From Flavobacterium ichthyis (lineage in GTDB: Bacteria; Bacteroidota; Bacteroidia; Flavobacteriales; Flavobacteriaceae), in the NCBI RefSeq assembly GCF_009915155.1, contig NZ_JAABLM010000003.1, positions 171,523 to 235,522 on the forward strand: DNA of 64,000 bases, in the 5' to 3' direction. Under the pieces are notes generated by a model. It worked only from the letters and a program-made list of their open reading frames with translations, ran no database searches and had not been told where the DNA came from. This document shows positions 47,098 through 55,945 of this stretch, piece by piece (position 1 is the stretch's first letter; each line of letters opens with the position of its first letter). Made by a program: the position numbers and the translations under genes.

Positions 47098-48321
47098 ATG
47101 CAACATTCTCAATTATTACAAATTGCGCGAGACTTTCAGGCGCCAATTTATGTTTACGATTCGGCAAAAATACAATCACAATATTTTCGACTAGTTTCCG
47201 CGTTTGGCAAAGTAGCCAATCTTCAAATCAATTATGCCGTCAAAGCCAACTCAAATATTTCCATACTCAAACTATTCAAATCAATTGGTTCAGGTTTAGA
47301 TACTGTTTCCTTGCAAGAAGTACAGTTGGGATTACATGCTGGTTTTTCGCCAGAAAAAATTATTTATACCCCAAACGGTGTTTCCTTTGAAGAAATTGAA
47401 GAAGTAGCACATCTTGGTGTTCAAATCAACATCGATAATCTTTCGGTTTTAGAACATTTTGGCGCCAAATATCCCGAAATTCCGGTTTGCGTTCGCATCA
47501 ATCCACATGTTATGGCTGGTGGAAATGCCAATATTTCTGTAGGTCACATTGATAGTAAATTCGGAATTTCCGTACATCAATTGCCACATATTTTGCGTAT
47601 CGTGGAAAATACCAATATGCACATTAACGGTATTCACATGCATACAGGTTCGGATATTTTGGATATTGAAGTTTTTCTTTATGCGGCCGAAATTTTATTT
47701 GACGCCGCAAAACATTTTCCAAATTTAGATTTCATCGACTTTGGTAGCGGTTTTAAAGTGCCTTACAAAAAAGACGACATTGAAACCGATATTGAAGAAT
47801 TAGGCAAAAAATTGTCGAAAAGATTTAATGCCTTTTGCAAAGAGTATGGGAAAGACCTTACCTTGGCTTTCGAACCAGGAAAATACTTGGTAAGCGAAGC
47901 AGGTTATTTTTTAGCCGAAGTGAATGTGGTAAAACAAACTACTTCAACCGTTTTTGCACAAATCAACAGCGGTTTTAATCATCTCATCCGTCCAATGTTT
48001 TATGGTTCATCTCACGAAATTTTAAATATCTCCAACCCAAAAGGTAAAGAACGATTTTATTCGGTTACGGGATACATTTGCGAAACCGACACTTTTGCCA
48101 CCAACCGCAGAATTGCGGAGATTAAAGAAGGTGATATTTTGTGTTTTAAAAATGCCGGAGCTTATTGTTTCACAATGGCCTCTAATTACAATTCCCGACT
48201 CAAACCAGCCGAAGTTTTATGGCACGAAAACGAAGCGATTTTAATTCGCAACCATGAAACGATTGATGACATTTTAAGAAATCAAGTGGCATTTAATTTT
48301 GAAAATAGTACAATCGTTTAA
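47098..48321 (+). CDS. lysA: Diaminopimelate decarboxylase
   Basis: LysA makes lysine from meso-diaminopimelate using PLP. It is 407 aa from the ATG at 47098 (MQHSQLLQIARDFQ); the earlier in-frame start at 47014 adds a hydrophobic stretch with no homology and is rejected. PLP Lys49 lies in NYAVKANSN. Also present are HIDSKFGIS, GIHMHTGSDI, DFGSGFKVPY, FEPGKYLVSEAG and the active-site Cys-Glu in ICETDTFA. Length fits the lysA group. A terminator follows. Confidence 0.94.
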   Translation: MQHSQLLQIARDFQAPIYVYDSAKIQSQYFRLVSAFGKVANLQINYAVKANSNISILKLFKSIGSGLDTVSLQEVQLGLHAGFSPEKIIYTPNGVSFEEIEEVAHLGVQINIDNLSVLEHFGAKYPEIPVCVRINPHVMAGGNANISVGHIDSKFGISVHQLPHILRIVENTNMHINGIHMHTGSDILDIEVFLYAAEILFDAAKHFPNLDFIDFGSGFKVPYKKDDIETDIEELGKKLSKRFNAFCKEYGKDLTLAFEPGKYLVSEAGYFLAEVNVVKQTTSTVFAQINSGFNHLIRPMFYGSSHEILNISNPKGKERFYSVTGYICETDTFATNRRIAEIKEGDILCFKNAGAYCFTMASNYNSRLKPAEVLWHENEAILIRNHETIDDILRNQVAFNFENSTIV

Positions 48322-48345
48322 ATCAATCGAAATCGGCAAAAAAAG

Positions 48346-48370
48346 CCATTATAGATTTTGTTTATAATGG
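48346..48370 (+). terminator. Terminator of lysA
   Basis: An 8-bp stem CCATTATA/TATAATGG with a 9-nt loop is followed by six Ts. Confidence 0.78.
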
Positions 48371-48560
48371 TTTTTTCTACAAAATAAATACATATTTAAA
48401 TATTTATAAACCAGATATTTGATTAAATTCATATAAACATTTTATTTAAACATTAAAAACAAGATTACTACCGGTTGATGATTATCAAACAAACATAAAT
48501 TCTTGGTGAATTGTACCTCAGATAACAATTTCTTAAACAAAAACTCGTTGTGAAAATACC

Positions 48561-48568
48561 TACCTTTG
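48561..48568 (+). promoter_or_regulatory. -7 promoter element of the alkaline phosphatase gene
   Basis: TACCTTTG, 24 nt before the ATG at 48593. It overlaps the earlier in-frame start at 48566, which is therefore unlikely. No Pho-box-like direct repeats were recognised. Confidence 0.45.
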
Positions 48569-48592
48569 TCGCAAACACAATTTAATTTTCCA

Positions 48593-50011
48593 ATGAACAG
48601 AAGGAAATTTTTTCGCAACGGATCGCTCTTTACTTTAGGAGCTGCAGTGATGAATCCGTTTCAGGCTTCGGCATCAATTTTAGACATAGAATCAGTTGGC
48701 CGAAACAAAAAAGCTAAAAATATTATTTTTATGGTAAGCGACGGTATGAGCTCCGGAACGCTTAATATGGCAGATTTATTTTTGAACAGAAAATACGGTA
48801 AAGGTTCTAATTGGCTACAATTGTACAGAGACAATAAAGTTTCCCGTGCTTTAATGGATACCGCTTCGGCAAATTCTATTGTGACAGATTCTTCTGCCGG
48901 AAGTTCTTCTTGGGGAGGCGGATTTCGCGTCAACAATGGTTCGCTAAATGTTGGACCTAATGGCGAAGAACATTTACCCATTCTCCAAAAATTTAAAAAA
49001 GCCGGAAAAATGGCGGGTTGCGTAACAACTGTTGCCATTACTCACGCCACTCCAGCAGGTTTTTGTGTAAACAGCAAAAAACGTAGCGCCATGGATGACA
49101 TTGCCGAAATGTACCTAGATTTAGAGTTTGATGTGATGCTTGGCGGCGGAAAAAATCATTTTGATGCTTCGCTTAGAAAAGACAAAAAAGATTTATTTTC
49201 AGGATTTTATGCCAAAGGTTACCAAGTTGCCAAAACACGTGACGAACTTTTGGCTACTAACAATAACCAACCTATTTTGGGTGTTTTTGAAGATGATGCC
49301 GTTCCATATTCTATTGACAGACAGAATGATGCAAATCTTCAGAAAAAAATTCCTACTTTAGCAGAAATGACCCAAAAAGCGATTGACCGAATGAAAGACC
49401 ACAAAAAAGGTTTTGTCCTTCAGGTTGAATCCGGAAAGGTAGATTGGGCCGCACATGCCAATGATATTGCGGGTTTAATCCACGATCAGATTGCTTTTGA
49501 CGATGCCATTAAAGTAGCAATGGATTTTGCCGAAAAAGACAGAGAAACTTTAGTCATCATTACCACTGATCACGGAAATGCAAATCCTGGTGTGATATAT
49601 GGCAAAAAAGCGAATGATAATTTTGATGTCATTCAAAAATATACACAGACGAACGAAGCAATTTTAAATAGTTTCAATGCCAACACAACTGTTTCTCAAA
49701 TAAAAGAAAAATTTAAAACCAGCAATAGTCATGCGGTTTCAGATGAAGAAGCGAAGGAGATTTTATCGTATTATAACGGTTTGCACAAGTCTGAAGATGG
49801 TTTGTATAATTATAAAAAATTGCCGTTTAAAGCCCTTTCTGACATTCAACAAAAATACAACTCTGTAGGTTGGATAAGCATGGATCATTCTGCAGATTAT
49901 GTGGAATTAGCGGCTTATGGACCGGGAAGTGCATTATTAAAACCTTTTGTAAAAAATACTGATATGCATTATTTGATGCTTCAGGCTGCAGAAGTGGAAA
50001 ATAAATTTTAG
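48593..50011 (+). CDS. Alkaline phosphatase, Tat-exported
   Basis: A 472-aa PhoA-superfamily phosphomonoesterase. The start MNRRKFFRNGSLFTLGAAV is a twin-arginine signal (NRRKFF), so the folded, metal-loaded enzyme is exported. Metal-binding and catalytic landmarks are FMVSDGMSSG, VTDSSAGSSSWGG (catalytic Ser region), the His in AITHATPAGF, VDWAAHANDIAG, IITTDHGN and MDHSADYVELAA. It probably releases phosphate in the periplasm or outside the cell. It is monocistronic. Confidence 0.92.
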   Translation: MNRRKFFRNGSLFTLGAAVMNPFQASASILDIESVGRNKKAKNIIFMVSDGMSSGTLNMADLFLNRKYGKGSNWLQLYRDNKVSRALMDTASANSIVTDSSAGSSSWGGGFRVNNGSLNVGPNGEEHLPILQKFKKAGKMAGCVTTVAITHATPAGFCVNSKKRSAMDDIAEMYLDLEFDVMLGGGKNHFDASLRKDKKDLFSGFYAKGYQVAKTRDELLATNNNQPILGVFEDDAVPYSIDRQNDANLQKKIPTLAEMTQKAIDRMKDHKKGFVLQVESGKVDWAAHANDIAGLIHDQIAFDDAIKVAMDFAEKDRETLVIITTDHGNANPGVIYGKKANDNFDVIQKYTQTNEAILNSFNANTTVSQIKEKFKTSNSHAVSDEEAKEILSYYNGLHKSEDGLYNYKKLPFKALSDIQQKYNSVGWISMDHSADYVELAAYGPGSALLKPFVKNTDMHYLMLQAAEVENKF

Positions 50012-50035
50012 AAAATTTCGGTAAAAAACTTTGAA

Positions 50036-50060
50036 GCGGTAATCTGGGGAAGATTATCGC
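50036..50060. terminator. Terminator between alkaline phosphatase and response regulator genes
   Basis: A 10-bp stem GCGGTAATCT/AGATTATCGC with one G-T pair and a 5-nt loop, followed by eight Ts on the plus strand. Confidence 0.78.
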
Positions 50061-50066
50061 TTTTTT

Positions 50067-50702
50067 TTATAAAATATTTTGCTTGATAGCTTTAGAAACC
50101 GCTTCGTTCATAGAATGTACTTGAAGTTTATCGTAAATATTTCTGATAAATTGCCGAACGGTATTAATCGAAATATCCAACTCAGAGGCAATCATTTTAT
50201 AGCTATTTCCATCAACCAACGACTGCAAAACCGCTTTTTCACGAAGCGTTAACTTATAATCAGGTTTAATCATTTTCTTTATTGAAGCGAAGGCAGTCAT
50301 GACTTTTCTGGCGATTTCCGGACTAATTGAAGAACCTCCATTTAAAGTATCATGAATGGATTCAATAATTTTTTCCGGCGAAGATTTTTTCAGCAAATAT
50401 CCTTTGGCACCCAAACAAATGCTCTCAAAAACATTTTTGTCATCCTCAAAAACAGTAAGCATAATTACAGGAATTTTAGGCTTATTTTGCGAAATGTATT
50501 TTAGCCCTACAAAGCCGTCAGCTTCAGGCATATCGATATCCATCAACACAATATCCGGTTGATAATGCTGGATAATTTTTTCGACTTGGAGACAATTTTC
50601 CCAACCTCCAACGCAAGTCAATTTGTTTTGAGGCTGATGGAGTAAAAGCATCAATTGTTCGCGCAAAGCAATGTTATCTTCAAAAACTGCAACTTTAATC
50701 AT
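50067..50702 (-). CDS. LuxR/NarL-type response regulator
   Basis: A 211-aa regulator. The receiver domain (residues 1-120) has phospho-acceptor Asp55 in IVLMDIDMP, acidic Glu8-Asp9 and Lys105 in KKSSP. The C-terminal LuxR helix-turn-helix (about 145-205) reads LTLREKAVLQSLVDGNSYKM and ASELDISINTVRQFIRNIYDKL. It follows the histidine kinase gene by 56 bp on the same strand, so the two form a matched pair. Targets are unknown; the divergent lipoprotein cluster upstream of the kinase is the nearest candidate. Confidence 0.92.
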   Translation of the reverse strand: MIKVAVFEDNIALREQLMLLLHQPQNKLTCVGGWENCLQVEKIIQHYQPDIVLMDIDMPEADGFVGLKYISQNKPKIPVIMLTVFEDDKNVFESICLGAKGYLLKKSSPEKIIESIHDTLNGGSSISPEIARKVMTAFASIKKMIKPDYKLTLREKAVLQSLVDGNSYKMIASELDISINTVRQFIRNIYDKLQVHSMNEAVSKAIKQNIL

Positions 50703-50758
50703 TGGAGAAAATTTTAAAGTAAAGTAACATATTGTAGCTCAAGAAAAAAATAGCATTT

Positions 50759-52948
50759 TTATGCGTGTGGAAAATGTAGATTAATTTCAGTTCTACCAAA
50801 ACTACTAGTAATCAAAAATTTACCATTGTGTTTTTCGGCACGATGCTTCATGTTTTTGAGTCCATTTCCGGAATTTTTTTGGTTTACATTAAATCCTTTT
50901 CCGTTATCCACAATTTTAAAAATGATGTTTTTATTACTTTTTTTAATGCTAATTTTAACCAAAGATGCTTGTGCATATTTTGCCAAATTATTCATCGCTT
51001 CTTTAAAAATCAAATAAAAGTCGCGGCGTTTTTCGGGGGAGAATTTAACTGTTTCCAATCCGTTTTCTATTTGAAATTGAAAATCAACATTTTGCGGCTC
51101 GAGTACATTGACGGCAAATTCCTTCATTCGGATAATCATTTTATCAAAAGTATCATTGTCTGGATTCATACTCCACACGATGTCACTGATACTTTCCATA
51201 ACAGATTGCGTGTTTTCGGAAATTTTATGAAGCTGAATTTTTGATTCAGGTTCTGATATTTTATTCGCTGTGGAATAAGACATTAAATTAATAGCCGTCA
51301 ATGTACTTCCGACTTCATCATGAAGTTCAGAGGCAATCCTCGACCTTTCAGAAAGTAAAATTTTCTTTTGTTCTAATTTTTTGCGAAGCAACATTCTATT
51401 ATACAAAAAAGCAAAAATTATTCCCGAAATGACGAATAAAAGGATGGCTAAATTGCGATTGAGTTTTTCGTTTTTCAGTTTCGCCTGATTAAGCAAAACT
51501 TGTTGTTTGGCAATTTTTTTCTCTTGAACAAAGTTCAAAACTTGTGCTTCACGCAAGCTAATTGTTTTCCTTTGCTGTTCTACTTTTAGTTGAGCCAAAG
51601 TATTTTGCGTAGTTAAAAGTTCAATTTCTTTTTGTTTTTCGTTGGCTTCCAATAAATTTCCTCGTAAAAGCGCGTTTTTTCTTTCAATTTCTAACTCTTG
51701 AATTTTTTCGTTTCGCGCCAATCTTTCAATCTCTGCTTGTTTTTTTTCGGACTGATATTTTATTTCGAGTTCATTAAAATCTTTTCGTGATTTCTCGTTT
51801 AAAATACTGTCTTTGTAGGCATGAAATTTTTCTAAAAACGGAAAAGCTTTCGCTTTATCATTTTTAACATTGGCATAATAGAAACTCTGCGAACCGTTCC
51901 AATCCCGAAGCGCATCTTTATCCTTAGCTTGTTTTGCCAAAATAAAACTCTCTTCGTATAATTGGTTCATCAATGCTTCATCACCAACATATCCGGCGAA
52001 CATCGCCCCCATTCTAATATAACGATATAATTTTGGACGATTCATTTTTTTGCCTTCGGTGATGGCTTGTTGCATAAATTTTAATGCGTTCGGGCGGTCT
52101 TTTTTGGCATGATAAACCAAAGCCAAATCTACCAAACTCACAAAAATTGTTTCCTTGCTTTTTGACTTTGAAGCCAATTCAGCCGATTCTGAAAAATAAG
52201 GAATTGCTGACTCAAAATCGCCTTCTAACTGATAAATTCTACCTAAATTACTCAACTGAATAATTAACTCTTCGCGATTGTCAAACTCTTTGAGTATCTC
52301 AATTCCTTGCTTTGCGTATTCTTTTGCCCTGGATTTTTCACCCATTAAAAAAGAGGTGTTTGCCAGTTCGCCATATATCGTTCCTTCTGAATTTTTGTCG
52401 CCAATCTTTTTAGCCAGTTGCAGCGCATTCAAGAAATAGGAATTGGCCTCAACATATTCAGATTCTTTGGCCTTTAATTGTCCGTATAACAAATAAATTT
52501 CGCCTAAAATATCGGCATTGTCTTTTATTTTGCCAGAAGTTTGAAGCGCTTGGTCTAAATATTGAAATGCTTGTGATAGGTTGTCTTGCTTTTGTGCCAA
52601 GCCAGATTTGAGCAGCAATAATTTAGCATTGAAAATATTTTTCTCGGGCTCAGTTTCGGGTTGTAATTTTTCAATTGTTTTCCAATCGATATTGTTAGCG
52701 AAATTTTCATCAAGAACAATTTGATAAGCCGTCTTTTTAATCAAAGCTATTCCGGCAACGAGCTGATTATTTTCCTGCAAAGCTTTGTTGTACAAATTAT
52801 CTAAAACCGCAAATGACTGATCATATTCAAACTGACGGTTTAATTTACTTGCCTCTTCTAACTTTTGATTGATATAATTGTCGTCAAGTTGCTGCGAATT
52901 GACAGCGAAATTGTTTAACAAGAAAAGAAAAAAAAACAATCTTTTCAT
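50759..52948 (-). CDS. Sensor histidine kinase with TPR sensor domain
   Basis: A 729-aa kinase with a signal peptide (ending NSQQ) and about seven TPR units in the periplasmic part (about residues 100-370). A coiled-coil/KQ-rich linker (390-490) follows, then one transmembrane helix (about 497-518). The cytosolic HisKA_3 domain has phospho-acceptor His543 in ASELHDEVGSTL, and the HATPase domain has NNLAKYAQ and DNGKGFNV. This TPR-HisKA_3 plan is common in Bacteroidota with NarL-type partners. It is divergent from the lipoprotein cluster. Confidence 0.93.
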   Translation of the reverse strand: MKRLFFFLFLLNNFAVNSQQLDDNYINQKLEEASKLNRQFEYDQSFAVLDNLYNKALQENNQLVAGIALIKKTAYQIVLDENFANNIDWKTIEKLQPETEPEKNIFNAKLLLLKSGLAQKQDNLSQAFQYLDQALQTSGKIKDNADILGEIYLLYGQLKAKESEYVEANSYFLNALQLAKKIGDKNSEGTIYGELANTSFLMGEKSRAKEYAKQGIEILKEFDNREELIIQLSNLGRIYQLEGDFESAIPYFSESAELASKSKSKETIFVSLVDLALVYHAKKDRPNALKFMQQAITEGKKMNRPKLYRYIRMGAMFAGYVGDEALMNQLYEESFILAKQAKDKDALRDWNGSQSFYYANVKNDKAKAFPFLEKFHAYKDSILNEKSRKDFNELEIKYQSEKKQAEIERLARNEKIQELEIERKNALLRGNLLEANEKQKEIELLTTQNTLAQLKVEQQRKTISLREAQVLNFVQEKKIAKQQVLLNQAKLKNEKLNRNLAILLFVISGIIFAFLYNRMLLRKKLEQKKILLSERSRIASELHDEVGSTLTAINLMSYSTANKISEPESKIQLHKISENTQSVMESISDIVWSMNPDNDTFDKMIIRMKEFAVNVLEPQNVDFQFQIENGLETVKFSPEKRRDFYLIFKEAMNNLAKYAQASLVKISIKKSNKNIIFKIVDNGKGFNVNQKNSGNGLKNMKHRAEKHNGKFLITSSFGRTEINLHFPHA

Positions 52949-52973
52949 GGCTCATCATGTTAATTGTTGACTA

Positions 52974-53002
52974 AAAAGATACGCATTATTATGCTATTAC
53001 AA
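52974..53002 (-). promoter_or_regulatory. Promoter candidate of the histidine kinase gene
   Basis: On the minus strand, TTG (53000-53002), 18 nt, then TATCTTTT (52974-52981), one base off the -7 consensus, 25 nt before the start. Confidence 0.35.
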
Positions 53003-53048
53003 ATTAACACTTTTTAACCAAACTTTGTTACTATAAAAATAAAATATT

Positions 53049-53564
53049 ATGAAACGATTATCTTTTTTATTAAAAATAACCTGCATAGTGTTATTTACGG
53101 CATGCAACAGTGATGATAATAGCAATAATAATGTTGCATTAGATCCTTACATTAGTTTTAATGTGTCGGGATTTTTTTGGAGTAGTAATTCGGCGGTAAT
53201 TGGAAGTTCGGTTACGGACGGTCAACACAATTTTACCGTTGCAGGAACTGACGAAACTTTTAATGGAGAAATTTCTTCATTTTCGGCAATTTTTTCAACG
53301 CCAGAACAAATCTCCATCGGAACTTATATTTTAAACGATGACAATGACGGTGGGGTAGCACTTACAAAACTCAATAACAAAACCTATTTAGGAGGAATGT
53401 CGTCCACAACTTTTACCCTAACAATTGAAGAAATCGAGGGTTCTGGTAGTAATAGAAGATTCAGCGGAAGTTTTGCAGGTACATTAGTCGGTCCAACTTC
53501 CGGAGACATTGTAACCATCAGTAACGGCTATTTTTCAAATTTCCCTATAGAAGTTGCTGACTAA
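53049..53564 (+). CDS. Small lipoprotein of unknown function
   Basis: A 171-aa lipoprotein; the lipobox is LFTAC at about residues 15-19, followed by NSDDNSNNN, a typical Bacteroidota surface/sorting-rich linker. The mature part is a beta-sandwich-like domain (ISFNVSGFFWSSNSAV, TDETFNGEISSFSAIFSTPE, FSGSFAGTLVG). No family is named. It is the first of four plus-strand envelope genes divergent from the two-component system. Confidence 0.72.
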   Translation: MKRLSFLLKITCIVLFTACNSDDNSNNNVALDPYISFNVSGFFWSSNSAVIGSSVTDGQHNFTVAGTDETFNGEISSFSAIFSTPEQISIGTYILNDDNDGGVALTKLNNKTYLGGMSSTTFTLTIEEIEGSGSNRRFSGSFAGTLVGPTSGDIVTISNGYFSNFPIEVAD

Positions 53565-53592
53565 ATAATTATAAATTTAATACAATACAATC

Positions 53593-54039
53593 ATGAAAAT
53601 ATTAAACAAAACATTCGCTACAAGATTTTTAATGCTTTTTTTATTTGGAATTGCCTTATCCGGATTTATTTCTTGCAACAATGATGATGACCAATCCGAA
53701 CCTTCCACTATGGAATTGCTCACTTCTGGCCGTTGGTATTTTCAATCGAGTACTATTATATCAATAACTTCTTGCGACAGACAAGAATATTTTGATTTTT
53801 CTGAAGATGGATTATTAATTCTATTCATCACTGAAATGGTCGAAGGTACTTGTGAAAATCAACCTTTACAAAATCTCAATTTTGAATTATTGTCCAATAA
53901 CAATCTTTTACTTAGGGACGATGCCGGAAACACAAATTCGCTTCAAATTGTCGCCATTAGCCAAAATACAATGGTTTTGAGACAAATTATGGACGATGGA
54001 ACCAATCATGATTTAACTTTTGACAAAACCGCAGGTTAA
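53593..54039 (+). CDS. Lipocalin-like lipoprotein, paralogue 1
   Basis: A 148-aa lipoprotein; the Cys lies in GFISCNNDDD, followed by an acidic linker. The domain begins MELLTSGRWYFQSS and contains YFDFSEDGLL, like the lipocalin-type domains common in Bacteroidota. It is clearly related to the next gene (LLTSGxWYxQSS, xQxYFxF, FDKTxx end), which points to tandem duplication. The ligand is unknown. Confidence 0.74.
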   Translation: MKILNKTFATRFLMLFLFGIALSGFISCNNDDDQSEPSTMELLTSGRWYFQSSTIISITSCDRQEYFDFSEDGLLILFITEMVEGTCENQPLQNLNFELLSNNNLLLRDDAGNTNSLQIVAISQNTMVLRQIMDDGTNHDLTFDKTAG

Positions 54040-54055
54040 TTAAATCTCTAAAATC

Positions 54056-54466
54056 ATGAAAACTCTAATTTTAGAATTCAGATTAATTACTGCTATTTTG
54101 ATTTTATCGCTTACGCAAATTTCATGCAGCAACGACGATCGCGAACCAGAAACCACTTTCCAAGACTTATTAACCTCCGGAAAATGGTATTATCAAAGCA
54201 GTGGCGACACCTATCCCTACTGCATGAGACAAACCTATTTTGAATTTTTTTCAAACGGTACTTACCATCGACAACAAACTTATACTTTGGCAGGCGATTG
54301 TTTGCAAATGCCAGTTGAAACCGCAAATTACACACTCATTGGCGAAAATGCTTACTATTTACAGGAAGATTCTGCTCATCCGTGGGTGGTGACAAACATT
54401 ACTACTGAAGTGATGGTTACCGAGTTTATGGGAACCGAAATCACTTTTGACAAAACGCCTGACTAA
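54056..54466 (+). CDS. Lipocalin-like lipoprotein, paralogue 2
   Basis: A 136-aa lipoprotein with Cys in TQISCSNDDRE. The domain reads LLTSGKWYYQSSGDTYPYC, with RQTYFEFFSNGTYHRQQTY, and ends ITFDKTPD, paralleling the preceding gene. It starts 16 bp after that gene, and the OmpA gene follows 16 bp after its stop. The two paralogues have diverged strongly in the middle. Confidence 0.74.
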   Translation: MKTLILEFRLITAILILSLTQISCSNDDREPETTFQDLLTSGKWYYQSSGDTYPYCMRQTYFEFFSNGTYHRQQTYTLAGDCLQMPVETANYTLIGENAYYLQEDSAHPWVVTNITTEVMVTEFMGTEITFDKTPD

Positions 54467-54482
54467 CAATAAAAAAAATATC

Positions 54483-55778
54483 ATGAAAAAAATTCATCTC
54501 ATAATCGGCGGGTTTTTATTTTTTGCTTTCGCAAATGATACTCATGCCCAATTTTTGAAAGGACTAGGCGACAAAGCCAAAAAAGCTGCCGAACGAACCG
54601 TAGAACGTAGAGTAGAACGAGAAAGTTCAAAAAAAACGGATGAAGCGATAGACGGCGTTTTAGAAGGAAAATCAAAGAAAAAATCTAAAGATTCTAAAAA
54701 TGATAAAACTGAAAAAGATTCCGGACGCAAATCCGGAAATAAAACCAATTCAGACTTTGAACCAGGAAACAATATCATTGTTCAAGAAAATTTTAAACTA
54801 GGAAACGAAGGCGATTTTCCACCCTTTTGGAATACCAATGCATCCGGAAAAATTGTTACTCTTCACAATGACCGTTGGCTCGAAATGAGTTCGCCCGGCG
54901 TTTTTTTGATGGAAAATGTAAAACAACTACCAGAAAATTTTACTTTAGAATTTGATGTATTTGTCCCTGATACTTTTTCCTATTACGATTATCCACTTTG
55001 GATTGTTTTTGCCAATTTAAAAAACAAAAAGGATTTCAATATTTGGAACAAATACAAAGAAAAACAAGGAAAAGACAAGCGAAATGGTCTGCTGCTCATG
55101 CTTCATCCGCAAGAAGAAGGTGGAAAAAAATTAGGTTACAGCGAATATGAATTATGGGAAAACAGCGAGAAAATTTCGTCAAACAAAATCAAATCACTGA
55201 ACAGTTTTAATGTTAATAATAATCAAGTTAGGGTACAAATTTGGCGACAAAACCAGCGGTTAAGAGTATATCTCGACGGTGATAAAATTTGGGATTTGCC
55301 TACAATTTTTAACGAAAACCAAAAATTCAATACCTTGTTATTTAGTCGCTACGAATCAAAAGCTGAAAATAATTTTCACATTGCGAACATTCGTTTGGCT
55401 TCTTCCGGCGAAGATATTCGGTCAAAGTTAATGAACGAAGGAAAATTTAGTACCAATGCCATATTGTTCAATACCAATTCTGCTACAATTTTACCCGAAT
55501 CCAATGCCACGATTTCTGAAATTGCCACAATTTTAAAAGAAAACAATTCTCTTTCCCTAACCATTATAGGTCATACAGATGCTGACGGAAATAAACAAAA
55601 AAACATAAGCCTGTCATTACAACGAGCACAATCAGTTAAAAATGAGTTAGTTTCAAAATATAAAATTTCCGAACGCAGACTAAATGTTGACGGTAAAGGC
55701 GACAGCCAACCAATTGCTGACAATCAATCTTCCGAAGGAAAAGCACAAAACCGTCGCGTGGAGTTTATCAAAAATTAA
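54483..55778 (+). CDS. OmpA-family outer membrane protein
   Basis: It is 431 aa from the ATG at 54483; an earlier in-frame start at 54447 lies inside the previous gene. There is a signal peptide (MKKIHLIIGGFLFFAFANDTHAQ), then a highly charged region rich in Lys/Arg/Glu (about residues 30-90). A jelly-roll-like middle domain follows (about 100-290; FTLEFDVFVPDTFSYY). The C-terminal OmpA peptidoglycan-binding domain (about 325-431) has LTIIGHTDADG and RRLNVDGKGDSQPIADN. It probably links the envelope to the cell wall. Confidence 0.88.
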   Translation: MKKIHLIIGGFLFFAFANDTHAQFLKGLGDKAKKAAERTVERRVERESSKKTDEAIDGVLEGKSKKKSKDSKNDKTEKDSGRKSGNKTNSDFEPGNNIIVQENFKLGNEGDFPPFWNTNASGKIVTLHNDRWLEMSSPGVFLMENVKQLPENFTLEFDVFVPDTFSYYDYPLWIVFANLKNKKDFNIWNKYKEKQGKDKRNGLLLMLHPQEEGGKKLGYSEYELWENSEKISSNKIKSLNSFNVNNNQVRVQIWRQNQRLRVYLDGDKIWDLPTIFNENQKFNTLLFSRYESKAENNFHIANIRLASSGEDIRSKLMNEGKFSTNAILFNTNSATILPESNATISEIATILKENNSLSLTIIGHTDADGNKQKNISLSLQRAQSVKNELVSKYKISERRLNVDGKGDSQPIADNQSSEGKAQNRRVEFIKN

Positions 55779-55804
55779 AGTTTCATAGGGTTTATTTTGA
55801 GTTA

Positions 55805-55838
55805 AGGCTTGCTGTATCTATTTCAATACAACAAGCTT
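55805..55838 (+). terminator. Terminator of the OmpA-family gene
   Basis: A stem of about 11 bp with a mismatch (GCTTGCTGTAT / ATACAACAAGC) and an 8-nt loop, followed by nine Ts. Confidence 0.78.
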
Positions 55839-55945
55839 TTTTTTTATAAATAAGTGTTTTATCACAAATATTATTCAAAACATTATTTTTCGATAGCACT
55901 TTTATATTTTTACTGCTCAATTTTTTTCACCTTAAAAAAGTCAAG

